64,000 nt of DNA, from NCBI RefSeq assembly GCF_000422545.1, contig NZ_KE383873.1, positions 163,435 through 227,434 of the forward strand, in the 5' to 3' direction. This document shows, one piece after another, positions 16,441-25,872 of this stretch (within the stretch, counting starts at the first letter, position 1; each line of letters begins with the position of its first letter). A program made the position numbers and the translations under genes. The DNA is from Desulfocurvibacter africanus subsp. africanus DSM 2603. Its GTDB lineage: Bacteria; Desulfobacterota; Desulfovibrionia; Desulfovibrionales; Desulfovibrionaceae. The notes beneath the pieces were generated by a model, which was given only the letters and a program-made list of their open reading frames with translations, made no database searches and was not told the origin of the DNA.

Positions 16441-17685
16441 CTATGGAAGCCGGCGCAGGCCCGTGACCAGGGCCACGGCCTTGATGCCTTCCTTGCGGCC
16501 CGTGAATCCCAGGCCTTCCTCTGTGGTGGCCTTGACGTTGACCATGGCGGCCGACAGCCCCAGCAGGTTGGCCACGCTCTTGCGGATATCCTCACGATGC
16601 GGGGCCAACTTCGGAACCTGTGCGATGACCGTCAGGTCGACATGCATCAAGCGCAGCCCTTCGCGCCGGGCCAGCAGGAGCACCTCCGACAGGAGCAGGG
16701 AACTGGCCGCATTGTCCCAGGCCTTGTCCGTGTCCGGGAAGTGCGTGCCGATGTCGCCCTTGCCCAGGCAGCCGAGCACGGCGTCGGTCAGGGCGTGCAG
16801 GAGCACGTCGCCGTCCGAGTGGGCCAGCACCTCGGGCGCGCCGGGGATCGGCACCGTGCCCAGGACCATGGGCCGGGCGGGCTGTTTGGGGTTCTCGGTC
16901 GCCTGGGCGTAGCGGTGCACGTCGTAGCCGAAGCCGGTCACGCTCACTTCGGGCATGGCCTGTTCCTCCAGGAGCCGCAGATCCTCTGGGTTGGTGATCT
17001 TCACGTTGCAGGCCTCGCCCGGCACCACGCGCACCTCGCCGCCGGCGAGCTCCATGAGCGAGGCGTCGTCCGTGACCTGCCAGTCTTCGGTTTCGGCGCG
17101 TTCGTGCGCCTGGCGCAGCAGGGCCAAATCAAAGCCCTGGGGAGTCTGCACGGCCGCCAGTTCCTCGCGGAGCAGGGTTTCGGCTACGCGGCCGCCGTCC
17201 AGCCCGCCGCTCACGCGCTTGATGGTGTCGGTCACGGCCAAGGCCGGGATGACGGACTGCGCGCCAGCTTCCAGTGCGACGCAGATGCGCTGCACGAGCG
17301 ACGCGCTCATGAAGGGCCGAGCGGAGTCGTGCACGAGCACGCGGCCGCAGTCGTGGGGCAGGGCGGCCAATCCGTTGCGCACCGAATCCTGACGCCGCGC
17401 GCCCCCGGCCACGGCCAGCCAGGGCAGGCCCAGGGAGTTGGCGGCGTCCAGCGCGCGGACTTGCGCGGCGCAGGCTTCAATCTCCTCGGGCGGGAAGACG
17501 AATACCAAGCCCTTGATGGCGACCACGCGCGCGAAAGTCAGGGCCGAATGCCAGAAGAGCGGCAGCCCCTGGAATTCCAGGAACTGCTTGCGCCGACCTG
17601 CACAGGCATTAGCCAGCCGCGTGCCCGAGCCGGCGGCCAGCAGCACGGCCCAGGTGTGGCCCCACTTGTGGGAAGACAAAATCAT
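16441..17685 (-). CDS. ispDF: Bifunctional MEP-pathway enzyme IspD/IspF
   Basis: Fusion of 414 residues catalysing two non-consecutive steps of isoprenoid synthesis: CDP-ME formation (IspD) and ME-cPP formation (IspF). The N-terminal IspD part has AVLLAAGSGTRL (13-24) for CTP binding and VHDSARPF. The IspF part starts near residue 244 (VTGFGYDVHRY) with the metal-binding DVHR, AHSDGDVLLHALTDAVLG and GDIGTHFPDTD, and ends KATTEEGLGFTGRKEGI. Both active sites look intact. The start at 17685 has GGAGG upstream and avoids a 60-residue non-homologous extension. Confidence 0.93.
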   Translation of the reverse strand: MILSSHKWGHTWAVLLAAGSGTRLANACAGRRKQFLEFQGLPLFWHSALTFARVVAIKGLVFVFPPEEIEACAAQVRALDAANSLGLPWLAVAGGARRQDSVRNGLAALPHDCGRVLVHDSARPFMSASLVQRICVALEAGAQSVIPALAVTDTIKRVSGGLDGGRVAETLLREELAAVQTPQGFDLALLRQAHERAETEDWQVTDDASLMELAGGEVRVVPGEACNVKITNPEDLRLLEEQAMPEVSVTGFGYDVHRYAQATENPKQPARPMVLGTVPIPGAPEVLAHSDGDVLLHALTDAVLGCLGKGDIGTHFPDTDKAWDNAASSLLLSEVLLLARREGLRLMHVDLTVIAQVPKLAPHREDIRKSVANLLGLSAAMVNVKATTEEGLGFTGRKEGIKAVALVTGLRRLP

Positions 17686-17933
17686 GCGTGCCTCCACCCC
17701 TTCCAAAACTTGGTTCCGTTGCGCGGGAAGAGAGGGTTTTGATTCGGGCCAAGGGATACAGGGGTTTTTGCGGGAGGTAAAGATGGAAGCCGGAGTAGCG
17801 GTTGATGCGGTGGTGGGTATATTGTCACTGTTCACATTGATCATTGTGCATCCTGCATGCCCCATGTTCTTAGTAGTTATCCGTAAGAGGGTGTTTGGAA
17901 AGCGGGGGGTAGCTTCAGCAGGAAGGATGCGTC

Positions 17934-19400
17934 ATGGAAAGAATCTTTTTACGCGTCTTCAGGTTGGGGATCGTGGCGACCCTGCTCGCGGCATTGCTCG
18001 GAATCGCGGCAGGGCAGGCGCAGGCCTGGGTCTGGTATGTGAAGCCCGGCCAGGGCTCAGGTAGCGGCAAGGCCTGGAGCGATCCGTTCACGACCATTGC
18101 GGAAGCCGTGGCAGCGGCCACGGACGGAGACAGCATCTGGGTTATCGAGGGTGAGTATCTTATTGATAAATCCATCAAGATAACCAAACGACTGAACATC
18201 TATGGCGGCTTTCTGGGGGTGGAACAATCCCCGGACGCACGCGTGGGAGATTTGCGTTCGACCATCGACGGCGGCGACAGCACCGCCTGCATGGCGATCT
18301 CCGCGGATACTCTTCTGGACGGCATCGATTTCTTCGAGTGCAATTCCTACGTCAACTCCGGCGGCGGTCATGATCCGAACAAGTATTTGCCCGGCGCGGG
18401 CATCACGGCTGAAAACGCCAAGTTGACCATGCGCAACTGCACCTTGCGAAGGATCACTGGAAATTCCCATGGTGCAATGAGAGCCGACAACTGCCAGTTG
18501 GATATTTGCGACATCCGCATCGAGGATAGCTTTGCAGCCGACATCCCCACAGGTACCAGCGGCGGCATGTATCTTGGAAACTGCGCCGGAAAGATATCCA
18601 AGACAACGATCCTGAATTGTAGCGCATCGCATGACGGAGGAGGGATTTACGCCGAGGGCGGGAATCTCCTTGTGGAGCGCTGCCAATTCCTCCGAAATAC
18701 CTCGGGGCGTGGTCAAGGCGGGGGGATAAGCATCCAGGGTGATCACGTCGTTCAGGATTCGCATTTTTCCGCCAATTATGCGCTCGCGGGAGCAGCGGGA
18801 CAATTCGAAGGAACGACAGTCAACCGCTGCAGAATGTTCGGCAATATCGACCATGGGGCAAGCACGATCATCGCGGACAATGCAAAGCTGTACAACTGCG
18901 TGATACATGACAACGAAAGCGAGGCCCAACCCAGCGTGGCATATCTCAACGCTTCTTCCCTGGTGAACTGCACAATCGCGACACGGGCCCCGCGCAGTGG
19001 CTCAGGAAGCCTGCAGGCCAGTGGAAGCCGTATCGTCAACTCGATCCTCAGGAATACAGGAGATGATCCCATTTTCGTTGGCAGCCCGGATGTGTCAGTG
19101 ACCTACTCCCTGGTATCTGGCGGCTATGCCGGTGAAGGCAACATCGACGCCGACCCGCTGTTTGTCGACCTGGAGAACTACAACTTCAAGTTGCAGCCCA
19201 CTTCTCCGTGCGTGGATGCTGGCACCGCGAATATCCCGGATCTGCCGGAGACGGATTACACCGGCAAGCGGCGTATGATGGGTTCGGCCCCGGACATGGG
19301 CGCCTACGAGTTGTCTCAGCTGCCCAGGGACGCCCTGTCGCGGCTGCTGCTGCCCAGCCAACTGGATAGCGAGCAAGCAGCCGGGGTTGGGGGCTTATAG
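17934..19400 (+). CDS. Exported right-handed parallel beta-helix protein
   Basis: Protein of 488 residues with a Sec signal peptide (about 1-31, ending GQAQA). It then shows the start common to pectate-lyase-like surface proteins (WYVKPGQGSGSGKAWSDPFTTIAEAV). The body is a series of short beta-strand turns (LTMRNCTLRRITGNS, LLVERCQFLRNTSGRG, LVNCTIATRAP). The tail has the family ending INADPLFVD..DFRL..SPCVDAG, here DADPLFVDLENYNFKLQPTSPCVDAG, followed by YTGKRRMMGSAPDMGAYE. Carbohydrate binding or surface adhesion is likely, but catalytic residues could not be placed. A hairpin follows at 19447. Confidence 0.75.
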   Translation: MERIFLRVFRLGIVATLLAALLGIAAGQAQAWVWYVKPGQGSGSGKAWSDPFTTIAEAVAAATDGDSIWVIEGEYLIDKSIKITKRLNIYGGFLGVEQSPDARVGDLRSTIDGGDSTACMAISADTLLDGIDFFECNSYVNSGGGHDPNKYLPGAGITAENAKLTMRNCTLRRITGNSHGAMRADNCQLDICDIRIEDSFAADIPTGTSGGMYLGNCAGKISKTTILNCSASHDGGGIYAEGGNLLVERCQFLRNTSGRGQGGGISIQGDHVVQDSHFSANYALAGAAGQFEGTTVNRCRMFGNIDHGASTIIADNAKLYNCVIHDNESEAQPSVAYLNASSLVNCTIATRAPRSGSGSLQASGSRIVNSILRNTGDDPIFVGSPDVSVTYSLVSGGYAGEGNIDADPLFVDLENYNFKLQPTSPCVDAGTANIPDLPETDYTGKRRMMGSAPDMGAYELSQLPRDALSRLLLPSQLDSEQAAGVGGL

Positions 19401-19446
19401 CGCAAGAATATCGGAGGGTGTGCCGCATCGGCGCAATGGAGGAGGA

Positions 19447-19476
19447 ACAGGGCCGGTGCGCAAGCTCCGGCCCTGT
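19447..19476 (+). terminator. Hairpin after the beta-helix gene
   Basis: ACAGGGCCGG (19447-19456) and CCGGCCCTGT (19467-19476) are perfect arms 47 bp after the stop codon. The following bases are only weakly T-rich, so termination may be partial. Confidence 0.5.
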
Positions 19477-19530
19477 CAGTATTCGTCCGTAAGTCTTGAC
19501 CTTCGCACAGGGGAGGGACACGTCGCATGA

Positions 19531-19564
19531 AAAAGCGGCCCAGGAGTGTCTCCGGGCCGCTTTT
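19531..19564 (-). terminator. Intrinsic terminator of rnpB
   Basis: AAAAGCGGCCC...GGGCCGCTTTT stem immediately after the 3' end of the RNase P RNA on the minus strand, with As on one side and Ts on the other. It could work in both directions. Confidence 0.8.
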
Positions 19565-19571
19565 AAAGCAT

Positions 19572-19927
<356 letters not shown>

Positions 19928-19928
19928 A

Positions 19929-19964
19929 AGGACATGGACGGAAGTGGTCTTCCATCCATGTCCT
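19929..19964. repeat. Inverted repeat abutting the 5' end of rnpB
   Basis: AGGACATGGACGGAAG (19929-19944) is complementary, with one mismatch, to CTTCCATCCATGTCCT (19949-19964) around TGGT. It ends one base before mature rnpB. It may be part of a precursor leader, a transcription signal or a remnant terminator. Confidence 0.5.
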
Positions 19965-19965
19965 G

Positions 19966-20010
19966 AAAAGAAAATAAGGCCCTCCGCAGAGCTTAGCAAG
20001 GCGGAGGGCC
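19966..20010 (-). terminator. Intrinsic terminator of the zinc-ribbon gene
   Basis: On the minus strand GGCCCTCCGC pairs with GCGGAGGGCC (20010-19978) and is followed by TTATTTTCTTTT. It lies 10 bp after the stop codon of the gene at 20020. Confidence 0.85.
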
Positions 20011-20019
20011 GTGTGGCTT

Positions 20020-20763
20020 TTAGGCTTCCTCGCGCTCGGTCGCGGTGGAGGGCAGGTGCTCGCTCCAGAAGATGAGCCGCTGGCAGTTGGGGCAGCTGTG
20101 GATCTGCTTGCCCTTCTGCAGGTCGTTGAAGGTCTGGGGCGGTATGAGGATGTGACAGCCCGAGCAGACGCCTTCGCCGACGGAGACGATAACCGGGTGC
20201 CTGAGCCGGGCGCGGATGAATTCGTAGCGGCTGAGAATGGGCTTGGGGATGATCTCGCCGGCGGCCTTGCGGCGCTTCATGAGACCGTCCAGCAGCTTCT
20301 GCGCCTCGGCCATCCGCTTGTCCAGGGTCTTGCGCATTTCATCCAGCCGCGTGCCCAGCGTGGACAGCTCCTCGTCCTCGGAGGTGAGCAGCTCCTGCTG
20401 GCGCTTGAGCTCATCCATCAGGGCGGCGTTTTCTTCCTCGCGCAGGCGGTTGACCTTCTCCATGTTGTCCATCTCACGCATCATGGCATGGTACTCGCGC
20501 GTGTTGCTGGCCATCATGAGTTTGTTCTTGCTCTTCTTGATGCGCGAAGAGTCATCCTCGATATCCTGGCCCAGGTGGGACTGCTGGGATCGCAGGTTTT
20601 CGATCTTGCCCGCGGTCTGATCCCGGCGCTCCTGCACATCCTTGTATTGCTGCTCCAGGGTCTGCAGTTCCTTGGGCGCGCCCTCCAGGTCCTTTCGGAT
20701 ATCCGTGATCTCCGCATCGATCTGCTGGAGGATTACGAGCTGTTCGATCTGCTTCTGGTACAT
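20020..20763 (-). CDS. C4-type zinc-ribbon coiled-coil protein (DUF164/CT398-like)
   Basis: Cytoplasmic protein of 247 residues. The first 165 or so residues form a long charged coiled coil (IDAEITDIRKDLEGAPKEL through TLDKRMAEAQKLLDGLMKRR). The C-terminus has a four-Cys zinc ribbon (CSGCH and CPNC, about residues 200-227). The family is widespread and commonly next to Nif3-like genes, as here. A nucleic-acid or flagellar/secretion-chaperone role has been suggested for homologues, but the function is not established. It is likely co-transcribed with the Nif3-like gene 140 bp upstream. Confidence 0.85.
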   Translation of the reverse strand: MYQKQIEQLVILQQIDAEITDIRKDLEGAPKELQTLEQQYKDVQERRDQTAGKIENLRSQQSHLGQDIEDDSSRIKKSKNKLMMASNTREYHAMMREMDNMEKVNRLREEENAALMDELKRQQELLTSEDEELSTLGTRLDEMRKTLDKRMAEAQKLLDGLMKRRKAAGEIIPKPILSRYEFIRARLRHPVIVSVGEGVCSGCHILIPPQTFNDLQKGKQIHSCPNCQRLIFWSEHLPSTATEREEA

Positions 20764-20903
20764 ATGCTACTCCTTGCAGCCCGGCCCCAAAGGCCGCGCA
20801 TGAACGTTGTCGCGGCGCGTCCCGGCGTCGGGGCGCTCACCGTCCCTGCCGTGCCCGCGGGACCTGTGGAATGCCGCGTAGAAAGGTTGCTGGCTGCGCC
20901 GGG

Positions 20904-21917
20904 TCATTCCGGGCGGCCGTGGCTCACGAGCCGCATGGGCTCACGGCCTGGAAAAAATTCCGCTTCGACTCCCTGCGTGCCGAGATCGGCCCTGAGGCGG
21001 TCGTGGAAGGCCTGCATCATCTTTTCTTCGAGGCCGAAGTGGCCCACGTCCAGGACGAGCCCGGCCGCGTCCAGAGCCTCATGATATTTTACGTCGCCGG
21101 TGATGTATACGTCGGCGCCAAGCTCGAAGGCGCGCCGGACGAGGGAGCCGCCAGAGCCGGGGCAGTAGGCGACCTTGGAAATCGTCTCCGGCTCCTGGCC
21201 TGCGGCGATCCAGAAATTCCGGCCCATGCAGCCCGCCAAGTCCCTCAAGAATTGCTTGGCCGGCAAAGGGTCCTTGAGCTCACCCAGCAGGCCAAAACCG
21301 AGGGCTCGCTTGGGCTCGTCCAGGGTCAGGGCCGAGTAGCCGATGCTGCGGCCGGTGGCCTGCGCCAGCAGATCGACGACCTTGCGCCGCGCGTCGGACT
21401 CGCAGATTACCCTCAGCTGGCCTTGCTCCTCGTGCATGGAAGCCACTTCGTTCAGCATGAGCAGCGCGGATTTCTGCTCTGCGGTCAGGGGCTCGGCCAG
21501 GTCAAAACGCATCTCGCTGGCCGTCACATCGGCCAGTGGTTGGAGGACCCGCAGGTTGACCAACCAGAGTCTGCGCGCAAGCCAGGCCGCGGGGCCCAAG
21601 GGCTGACAGTCCAGTGACGTATGCGCGGCGTAAAGCCAGGCGTCGGAGGCGAGCAGCAGGCGCAGGGTTTCGTGGTAATCGTCCAGGCGGTCGGGCAGAC
21701 GAGGGGACAGACTCAAGGGGTGGTGGCAGAGGATGAAGCGGGCGCCCCGATCCAGGGCTTTAGCCACGCTGTCGGGGCGGGGGTCGAGCATGACCGCCAG
21801 CCTGTCGGTCTCGGTGGCCCGGCCGGCCACCTGCACTCCGCTACGGTCCCAGTCGGCCTGGTATCTGGGCGGCGCCACGCCCTCTATGCGGCGTATGATC
21901 TCTTGTACGTCCAGCAT
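20904..21917 (-). CDS. Nif3-like dinuclear metal-centre hexameric protein
   Basis: Protein of 337 residues of the Nif3/YbgI (GTP cyclohydrolase I type 2 homologue) family. Visible metal ligands are CHHPLS (about 64-69) and, in the C-terminal part, TGDVKYHEALDAAGLVLDVGHFGLE. It has the longer form with a middle PII-like insert (LPAKQFLRDLAGCMGRNFWIAAG). The biochemical role is unsettled in the family. It starts MLDVQEIIRRIEGVAPP, a standard N-terminus, and is the first gene of a two-gene unit with the zinc-ribbon protein. Confidence 0.88.
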   Translation of the reverse strand: MLDVQEIIRRIEGVAPPRYQADWDRSGVQVAGRATETDRLAVMLDPRPDSVAKALDRGARFILCHHPLSLSPRLPDRLDDYHETLRLLLASDAWLYAAHTSLDCQPLGPAAWLARRLWLVNLRVLQPLADVTASEMRFDLAEPLTAEQKSALLMLNEVASMHEEQGQLRVICESDARRKVVDLLAQATGRSIGYSALTLDEPKRALGFGLLGELKDPLPAKQFLRDLAGCMGRNFWIAAGQEPETISKVAYCPGSGGSLVRRAFELGADVYITGDVKYHEALDAAGLVLDVGHFGLEEKMMQAFHDRLRADLGTQGVEAEFFPGREPMRLVSHGRPE

Positions 21918-22046
21918 GACTACCTCTCAACGTGAAAGGTGCTCCCCGGGGGTGCAGGCCCGGAGAGCACCTTGATCATAAGCTTCACAGAGAGCTTCAG
22001 AAATGCGCGTGTGCGTGTATGAGCCCAGCAATGACGTACCTTGAAT

Positions 22047-22122
22047 TGGTGGGCCAAGGAGGATTTGAACCTCCGACAATCCGGTTATGAGCCGGGGGCT
22101 CTGCCAACTGAGCTATTGGCCC
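22047..22122 (-). tRNA. tRNA-Met (CAT anticodon)
   Basis: 76-nt cloverleaf on the minus strand beginning GGGCCAATAGCTCAGTTGG, with anticodon loop CTCATAA (CAT), T-loop GGTTCAAATCC, discriminator A and an encoded CCA. The 5' G-G-G and the acceptor stem exclude initiator tRNA. Elongator Met and lysidine-modified Ile2 cannot be told apart with certainty by eye. Confidence 0.92.
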
Positions 22123-22142
22123 TGTTTGATGTCGAGCAGATT

Positions 22143-22171
22143 AATTTACAGCTCAAGTCCGGCTGTGTCAA
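22143..22171 (-). promoter_or_regulatory. Sigma-70 promoter of tRNA-Met
   Basis: Perfect TTGACA (22171-22166), 17-base spacer and TAAATT (22148-22143), about 20 bases before the tRNA 5' end. Confidence 0.7.
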
Positions 22172-22189
22172 GACAGGCGAAGCCCATCT

Positions 22190-23101
22190 TCAGTCTACTT
22201 CCTGCTTCTTGCGGCAGACCGTACGGATAAAGTTGATGGCCGCATGGCCGGCCTTGGCGCCTTCACCCACCGCCACACTGATCTGCATGAAGCCGCCGGT
22301 GCAGTCACCAGCAGCGAACACGCCAGGGATATTGGTCTTCTGCTCGTTGTCCGTAACGATGAACTCGCCTCTGCGTTCCAGACCCAGCGTCAGGGCGAAG
22401 GTGCCGGCACCGGCTTCGCCCAGGGCCACGAAGAGGCCGTAAGCCTCCAGGGTCTTGCCGTCCTCCAAGGACAGGTGCTCCAGGCCGTTCTGGCCCTCCA
22501 GGCGGACAATCTTTTGCGTGACGATGGGTATGCCGGCCAGTTCCAGGGCTTGCTGGAGTTCAGGGCCGATGTTGGTCTGCTTGCCGTTGGTGCAGATGGT
22601 CACGTCCTGCGTGTAGTGCTTGAGGTCCAGAGCCTGATTGGCGGCGAACAGCGATTCTCCGAGCACCACGACCTTCTTGCCCTTGAAGAAAAAGCCGTCG
22701 CAGCTCACGCAGTAGGATACGCCCTTGCCTTCGTACTCGGCCAGGTTTTTGATGCCCGGGCGCACGCGCGAGACGCCAGTGGCCAGGATCACGGCGCAGG
22801 CCTTGATCTCGCGCTGCTCGGTCTTGACCTTGAAGGTGCCGTCCTCCTCCTGGTGGATGCCGAGCACCTGCTCGCAACTGGCCTCGGCGCCGAAGCGGGC
22901 AGCCTGCTTGATGCCTCGCTCCTGCAGTTCGCGACCCGAGATGGTTTCGGGAAAGCCGAAGTAGTTGTCGATGTCATAATCACCGGCGTACTTTGGCGCG
23001 CAACCGATGACCTGTACCTTTATGCCGGCCCTGGCCGCGTAAATGGCTGCGGACAAGCCAGCCGGACCGGCTCCTAGAATGAGCAACTCCACCTTTTCCA
23101 T
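22190..23101 (-). CDS. Thioredoxin-reductase-like FAD/NAD(P) oxidoreductase
   Basis: Flavoprotein of 303 residues. The FAD-binding GAGPAGLSAAI (10-20) and the redox-active CVSCDG (131-136) place it in the TrxB family. The second FAD motif GVFAAGDCTGGFMQISVAVGEG is near the C-terminus. The NAD(P)-binding segment reads VVVLGESLFAANQALDL rather than GGGxSA with the Arg pair typical of NADPH-specific TrxR. The normal electron donor may therefore differ (for example NADH or a ferredoxin-type donor). Partner and substrate are unknown. It is a single gene just upstream of tRNA-Met on the same strand. Confidence 0.85.
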   Translation of the reverse strand: MEKVELLILGAGPAGLSAAIYAARAGIKVQVIGCAPKYAGDYDIDNYFGFPETISGRELQERGIKQAARFGAEASCEQVLGIHQEEDGTFKVKTEQREIKACAVILATGVSRVRPGIKNLAEYEGKGVSYCVSCDGFFFKGKKVVVLGESLFAANQALDLKHYTQDVTICTNGKQTNIGPELQQALELAGIPIVTQKIVRLEGQNGLEHLSLEDGKTLEAYGLFVALGEAGAGTFALTLGLERRGEFIVTDNEQKTNIPGVFAAGDCTGGFMQISVAVGEGAKAGHAAINFIRTVCRKKQEVD

Positions 23102-23225
23102 GGTGGACCTCCTGGAGAAACGGCTCCCGCATGCGCGACAGCCGGCAACCGTGGCGCATGCGGGGCGAATGTGTGCTTAAGATAGGTCAGCACAGGGAAT
23201 TTGGCAATGGCGGCCGCAGGTTGCT

Positions 23226-23933
23226 TTAGGCCAGTTCACTCTCGGCCGGTATGTCCGCACGGCAACCGTTTCGATGCATGCGCCGGGCGATGTACATGAA
23301 CGGCGTGTCCAGGGCCGCCACCATGAGCTTCATAATGTAGGTGGTCAGTAGTATCTGCCAGAATACGGGCCACGGAAAAACGCCGATGAAAGCGATGGCG
23401 CAGAAGATGGCCGAGTCCAGGAGCTGGCTTACCATGGTCGAAGCGTTGTTGCGCAGCCACAGATGGCGCTCGCCGGTGCGCCTGCGAATGGCGTGGAAGG
23501 CCCATACGTCGTGCATTTGCGAGATGAGGTAGGCCGTCAGGCTGGCTACGGCCACGCGCGGCATGAAGCCGAAGATGGCTTCCAGGTGCGGCTGCACGAA
23601 ATCCGACGGAGCGGGCGTGTAGATCAGGCTGACCTGCATGTACAGCGTGGACAGGACCAGCACTGCGAAACCCAGAAGCACGGCCTTGTGCGCCGTGCGC
23701 TTGCCGTGGAACTCGCTCAGCAGGTCCGTGGCCAGGAATATGCTCGCGTACAGGATGTTGCCGAGCGTCGTGGTCAGCCCGAACAGCTCAACGGTTTTGA
23801 GCACCTGGATGTTGCACAGGATGATGCTCATGACAATGGCGGCGAACAGGCCGGTGCGGCCGAAGAAGCGCATGAGCACCAGAACCATGCTCATGTCCAC
23901 CAGGGCGAAGAGAAAAAAGATGAGTTCGTTCAA
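23226..23933 (-). CDS. Queuosine precursor transporter (YhhQ family, DUF165)
   Basis: Inner-membrane protein of 235 residues with about six helices, of the YhhQ/QPTR family that imports preQ0/preQ1. Family marks are ILYASIFLATDLLSEFHGKRTAHKAV and AYLISQMHDVWAFH...WLRNNASTMVSQLLDSAIF. The TTG start at 23933 is preferred because it follows AAGGAGG with 9-base spacing and gives the usual N-terminus (M)NELIFFLFAL; an upstream ATG would put 11 extra residues before this. Confidence 0.87.
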   Translation of the reverse strand: MNELIFFLFALVDMSMVLVLMRFFGRTGLFAAIVMSIILCNIQVLKTVELFGLTTTLGNILYASIFLATDLLSEFHGKRTAHKAVLLGFAVLVLSTLYMQVSLIYTPAPSDFVQPHLEAIFGFMPRVAVASLTAYLISQMHDVWAFHAIRRRTGERHLWLRNNASTMVSQLLDSAIFCAIAFIGVFPWPVFWQILLTTYIMKLMVAALDTPFMYIARRMHRNGCRADIPAESELA

Positions 23934-24165
23934 GGAAAGGCCTCCTTCAGGATTCCCGCGGGCCACATGGTCGGCGGGCGATAGACGGGGAAGAGGTCAA
24001 GGCCGTCTTGGAGGGGTCTGCTTAGCGCTTGCAGAATGGAGGGTCAAGAGGGGGAAATACAAAAGGCAGCAGGATACGGCGAGTTTTCGAGAGGCGGACT
24101 CATGGTCCGCCTCTCGAAATGGCTGCTGTCGGGAGATATGGGAGGGAACAGGCCCCCGTGCGGTG

Positions 24166-25644
24166 CTAGTTTCCGGCCGCCTGCAGACTGTCTTCGTCGG
24201 CCTGGCGGCAGACCATGTTCCGGCCGTTGCGTTTGGCCAGGTACAAGGCTTGGTCCGCCTCGCGCACAAGGTTGGTGTCCAGGTCCACGCTTGCGGCGTC
24301 GATGGAGGAGATGCCGATGGAAACGGTGACCTGGAATGTCTGGCCGTGGAAATGAAATATCTTGCCGCAGATGGCCGCGCGCAGCCGCTGGGCCAAAGTG
24401 TGGGCATTGCTTTCGTCCGTGTGCGGCAGGATGACCACGAACTCCTCGCCGCCGTAGCGCGCTGCAATGTCCGTCTCGCGCATGCTTTCGCTCAGGATGC
24501 GGCCAAGTTCGCGCAGGACCATGTCCCCGGCCTCGTGGCCGAAGGAATCGTTGATGCGCTTGAAGTGGTCGAGGTCGAGCATGAGCAGTGAGATGGGCTG
24601 CTGGTAGCGCTTGTGGCGGGCCAGCTCCTCGCGCAATCGCCTATCAAAGCTTTGGCGGTTGTGGATGCGCGTCAGGCCGTCGAAGTCGGCCATGGTCTGG
24701 ACCTCGCGGTATAGCAGGGCGTTCTTGAGCGCCAGGGCCAAATGCTGCACCGCGGCGGTGATGGTCTGTACCTGATCGCGGGCCAGGGATACGGGTTCCT
24801 TGCTGGACAAGGCCAGCAGGCCGAAGGGCGTCAGGCCCGTGCGCAGGGGCATGGCTACGACCGCGGCGGGCTGCGGCCCGCCTATGTCGCCTTCCTGGCC
24901 CTGGGAACGGGTCTCCAACGGCACAATGGTGTAGCTGCGGACCTCGCGCCCGATGATGGGCGCGGCCTGCTCCAGGAGATAAGCGCACCAATGGCGACGG
25001 CTCTCGGCGGAAAGGCCGGGCGAAAGATATAGCTCAGCCTCGGGGCCGGCCGCGGTTTCGCGCCAGAACAGAGCCTGCACGGCCTGCACCGGGAAGAGCA
25101 TGTCCATGTCCTCGCGGGCGCGGTTCATGATGGTCCGCGGGTCCAGGCTTTCGGAGGCGCGGGTCAGGATGCGGTTGAGGAACTGCAACTGGTCCGTCTT
25201 GCGCGCCAGCAACTCGCGTTCCAGGAGTATCTCCTTGGTCATGGAGATGACGTCCGTGTACATGGTGCGGATTTCGCGGGCCCGGAACAATACGTCCTGG
25301 ACAGCCTCGCGTCGCAGGGGGCAGCGTATGGTGGTCAGGAAGCCCTGCTCGGCCACATCCTCATAGCAGAGGTCCGTGGCCTTTTCGTCCAGGATGAGAA
25401 TGCGCAACGGTGCATCCCATTCCTGCAGGGCGGTTCTGTGCTCGGCTGGCAGGCCGTCCCAGGCGTCGGCGGAAATCCAGGCCAACGCCGGGCTCTCGCC
25501 CTGCATGTCGGCCGGGTTGGGCAGGGCCGAAAGCGGCCAGTTGCGCAACTGGTACTCATCGCCGGCAAGGGACTGCAGAAGCGTGGCTTCGTATTCGGCC
25601 AATCCCAGGCCCCACATGAGCTCCACGCTCGTACCGAGATCCAT
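24166..25644 (-). CDS. GAF-GGDEF diguanylate cyclase
   Basis: Cytoplasmic signalling enzyme of 492 residues that makes c-di-GMP. The N-terminal 130 residues resemble a response-regulator-like or sensor module without clear phosphorylation residues. The middle (about 165-320) fits a GAF domain. The C-terminal GGDEF domain has the active site as GGEEF and the inhibitory I-site RETD exactly five residues before it, so product feedback is expected. The stop codon is TAG at 24166. No EAL or HD-GYP partner is adjacent. Confidence 0.88.
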   Translation of the reverse strand: MDLGTSVELMWGLGLAEYEATLLQSLAGDEYQLRNWPLSALPNPADMQGESPALAWISADAWDGLPAEHRTALQEWDAPLRILILDEKATDLCYEDVAEQGFLTTIRCPLRREAVQDVLFRAREIRTMYTDVISMTKEILLERELLARKTDQLQFLNRILTRASESLDPRTIMNRAREDMDMLFPVQAVQALFWRETAAGPEAELYLSPGLSAESRRHWCAYLLEQAAPIIGREVRSYTIVPLETRSQGQEGDIGGPQPAAVVAMPLRTGLTPFGLLALSSKEPVSLARDQVQTITAAVQHLALALKNALLYREVQTMADFDGLTRIHNRQSFDRRLREELARHKRYQQPISLLMLDLDHFKRINDSFGHEAGDMVLRELGRILSESMRETDIAARYGGEEFVVILPHTDESNAHTLAQRLRAAICGKIFHFHGQTFQVTVSIGISSIDAASVDLDTNLVREADQALYLAKRNGRNMVCRQADEDSLQAAGN

Positions 25645-25872
25645 TCCGTCCTCCTGGATGCACTGGAGATCAAGACAAGTTTTCCGCTGGTATCAAAGCA
25701 AATATGGGGCCATGGCGCCGGCTCGTGTTAAAACCAGGTCAATCCGCCAGGAAGCGAGGTAAATCCAATGTAGTAGAACCGCGCTAGTCGGGAAGCTGGC
25801 AGGAAAGGGGGGCAAAAAATTCCGTCGTGTGCAGTATTTGACATCGCCCACATTGTATGTCTTTGGAAGCTC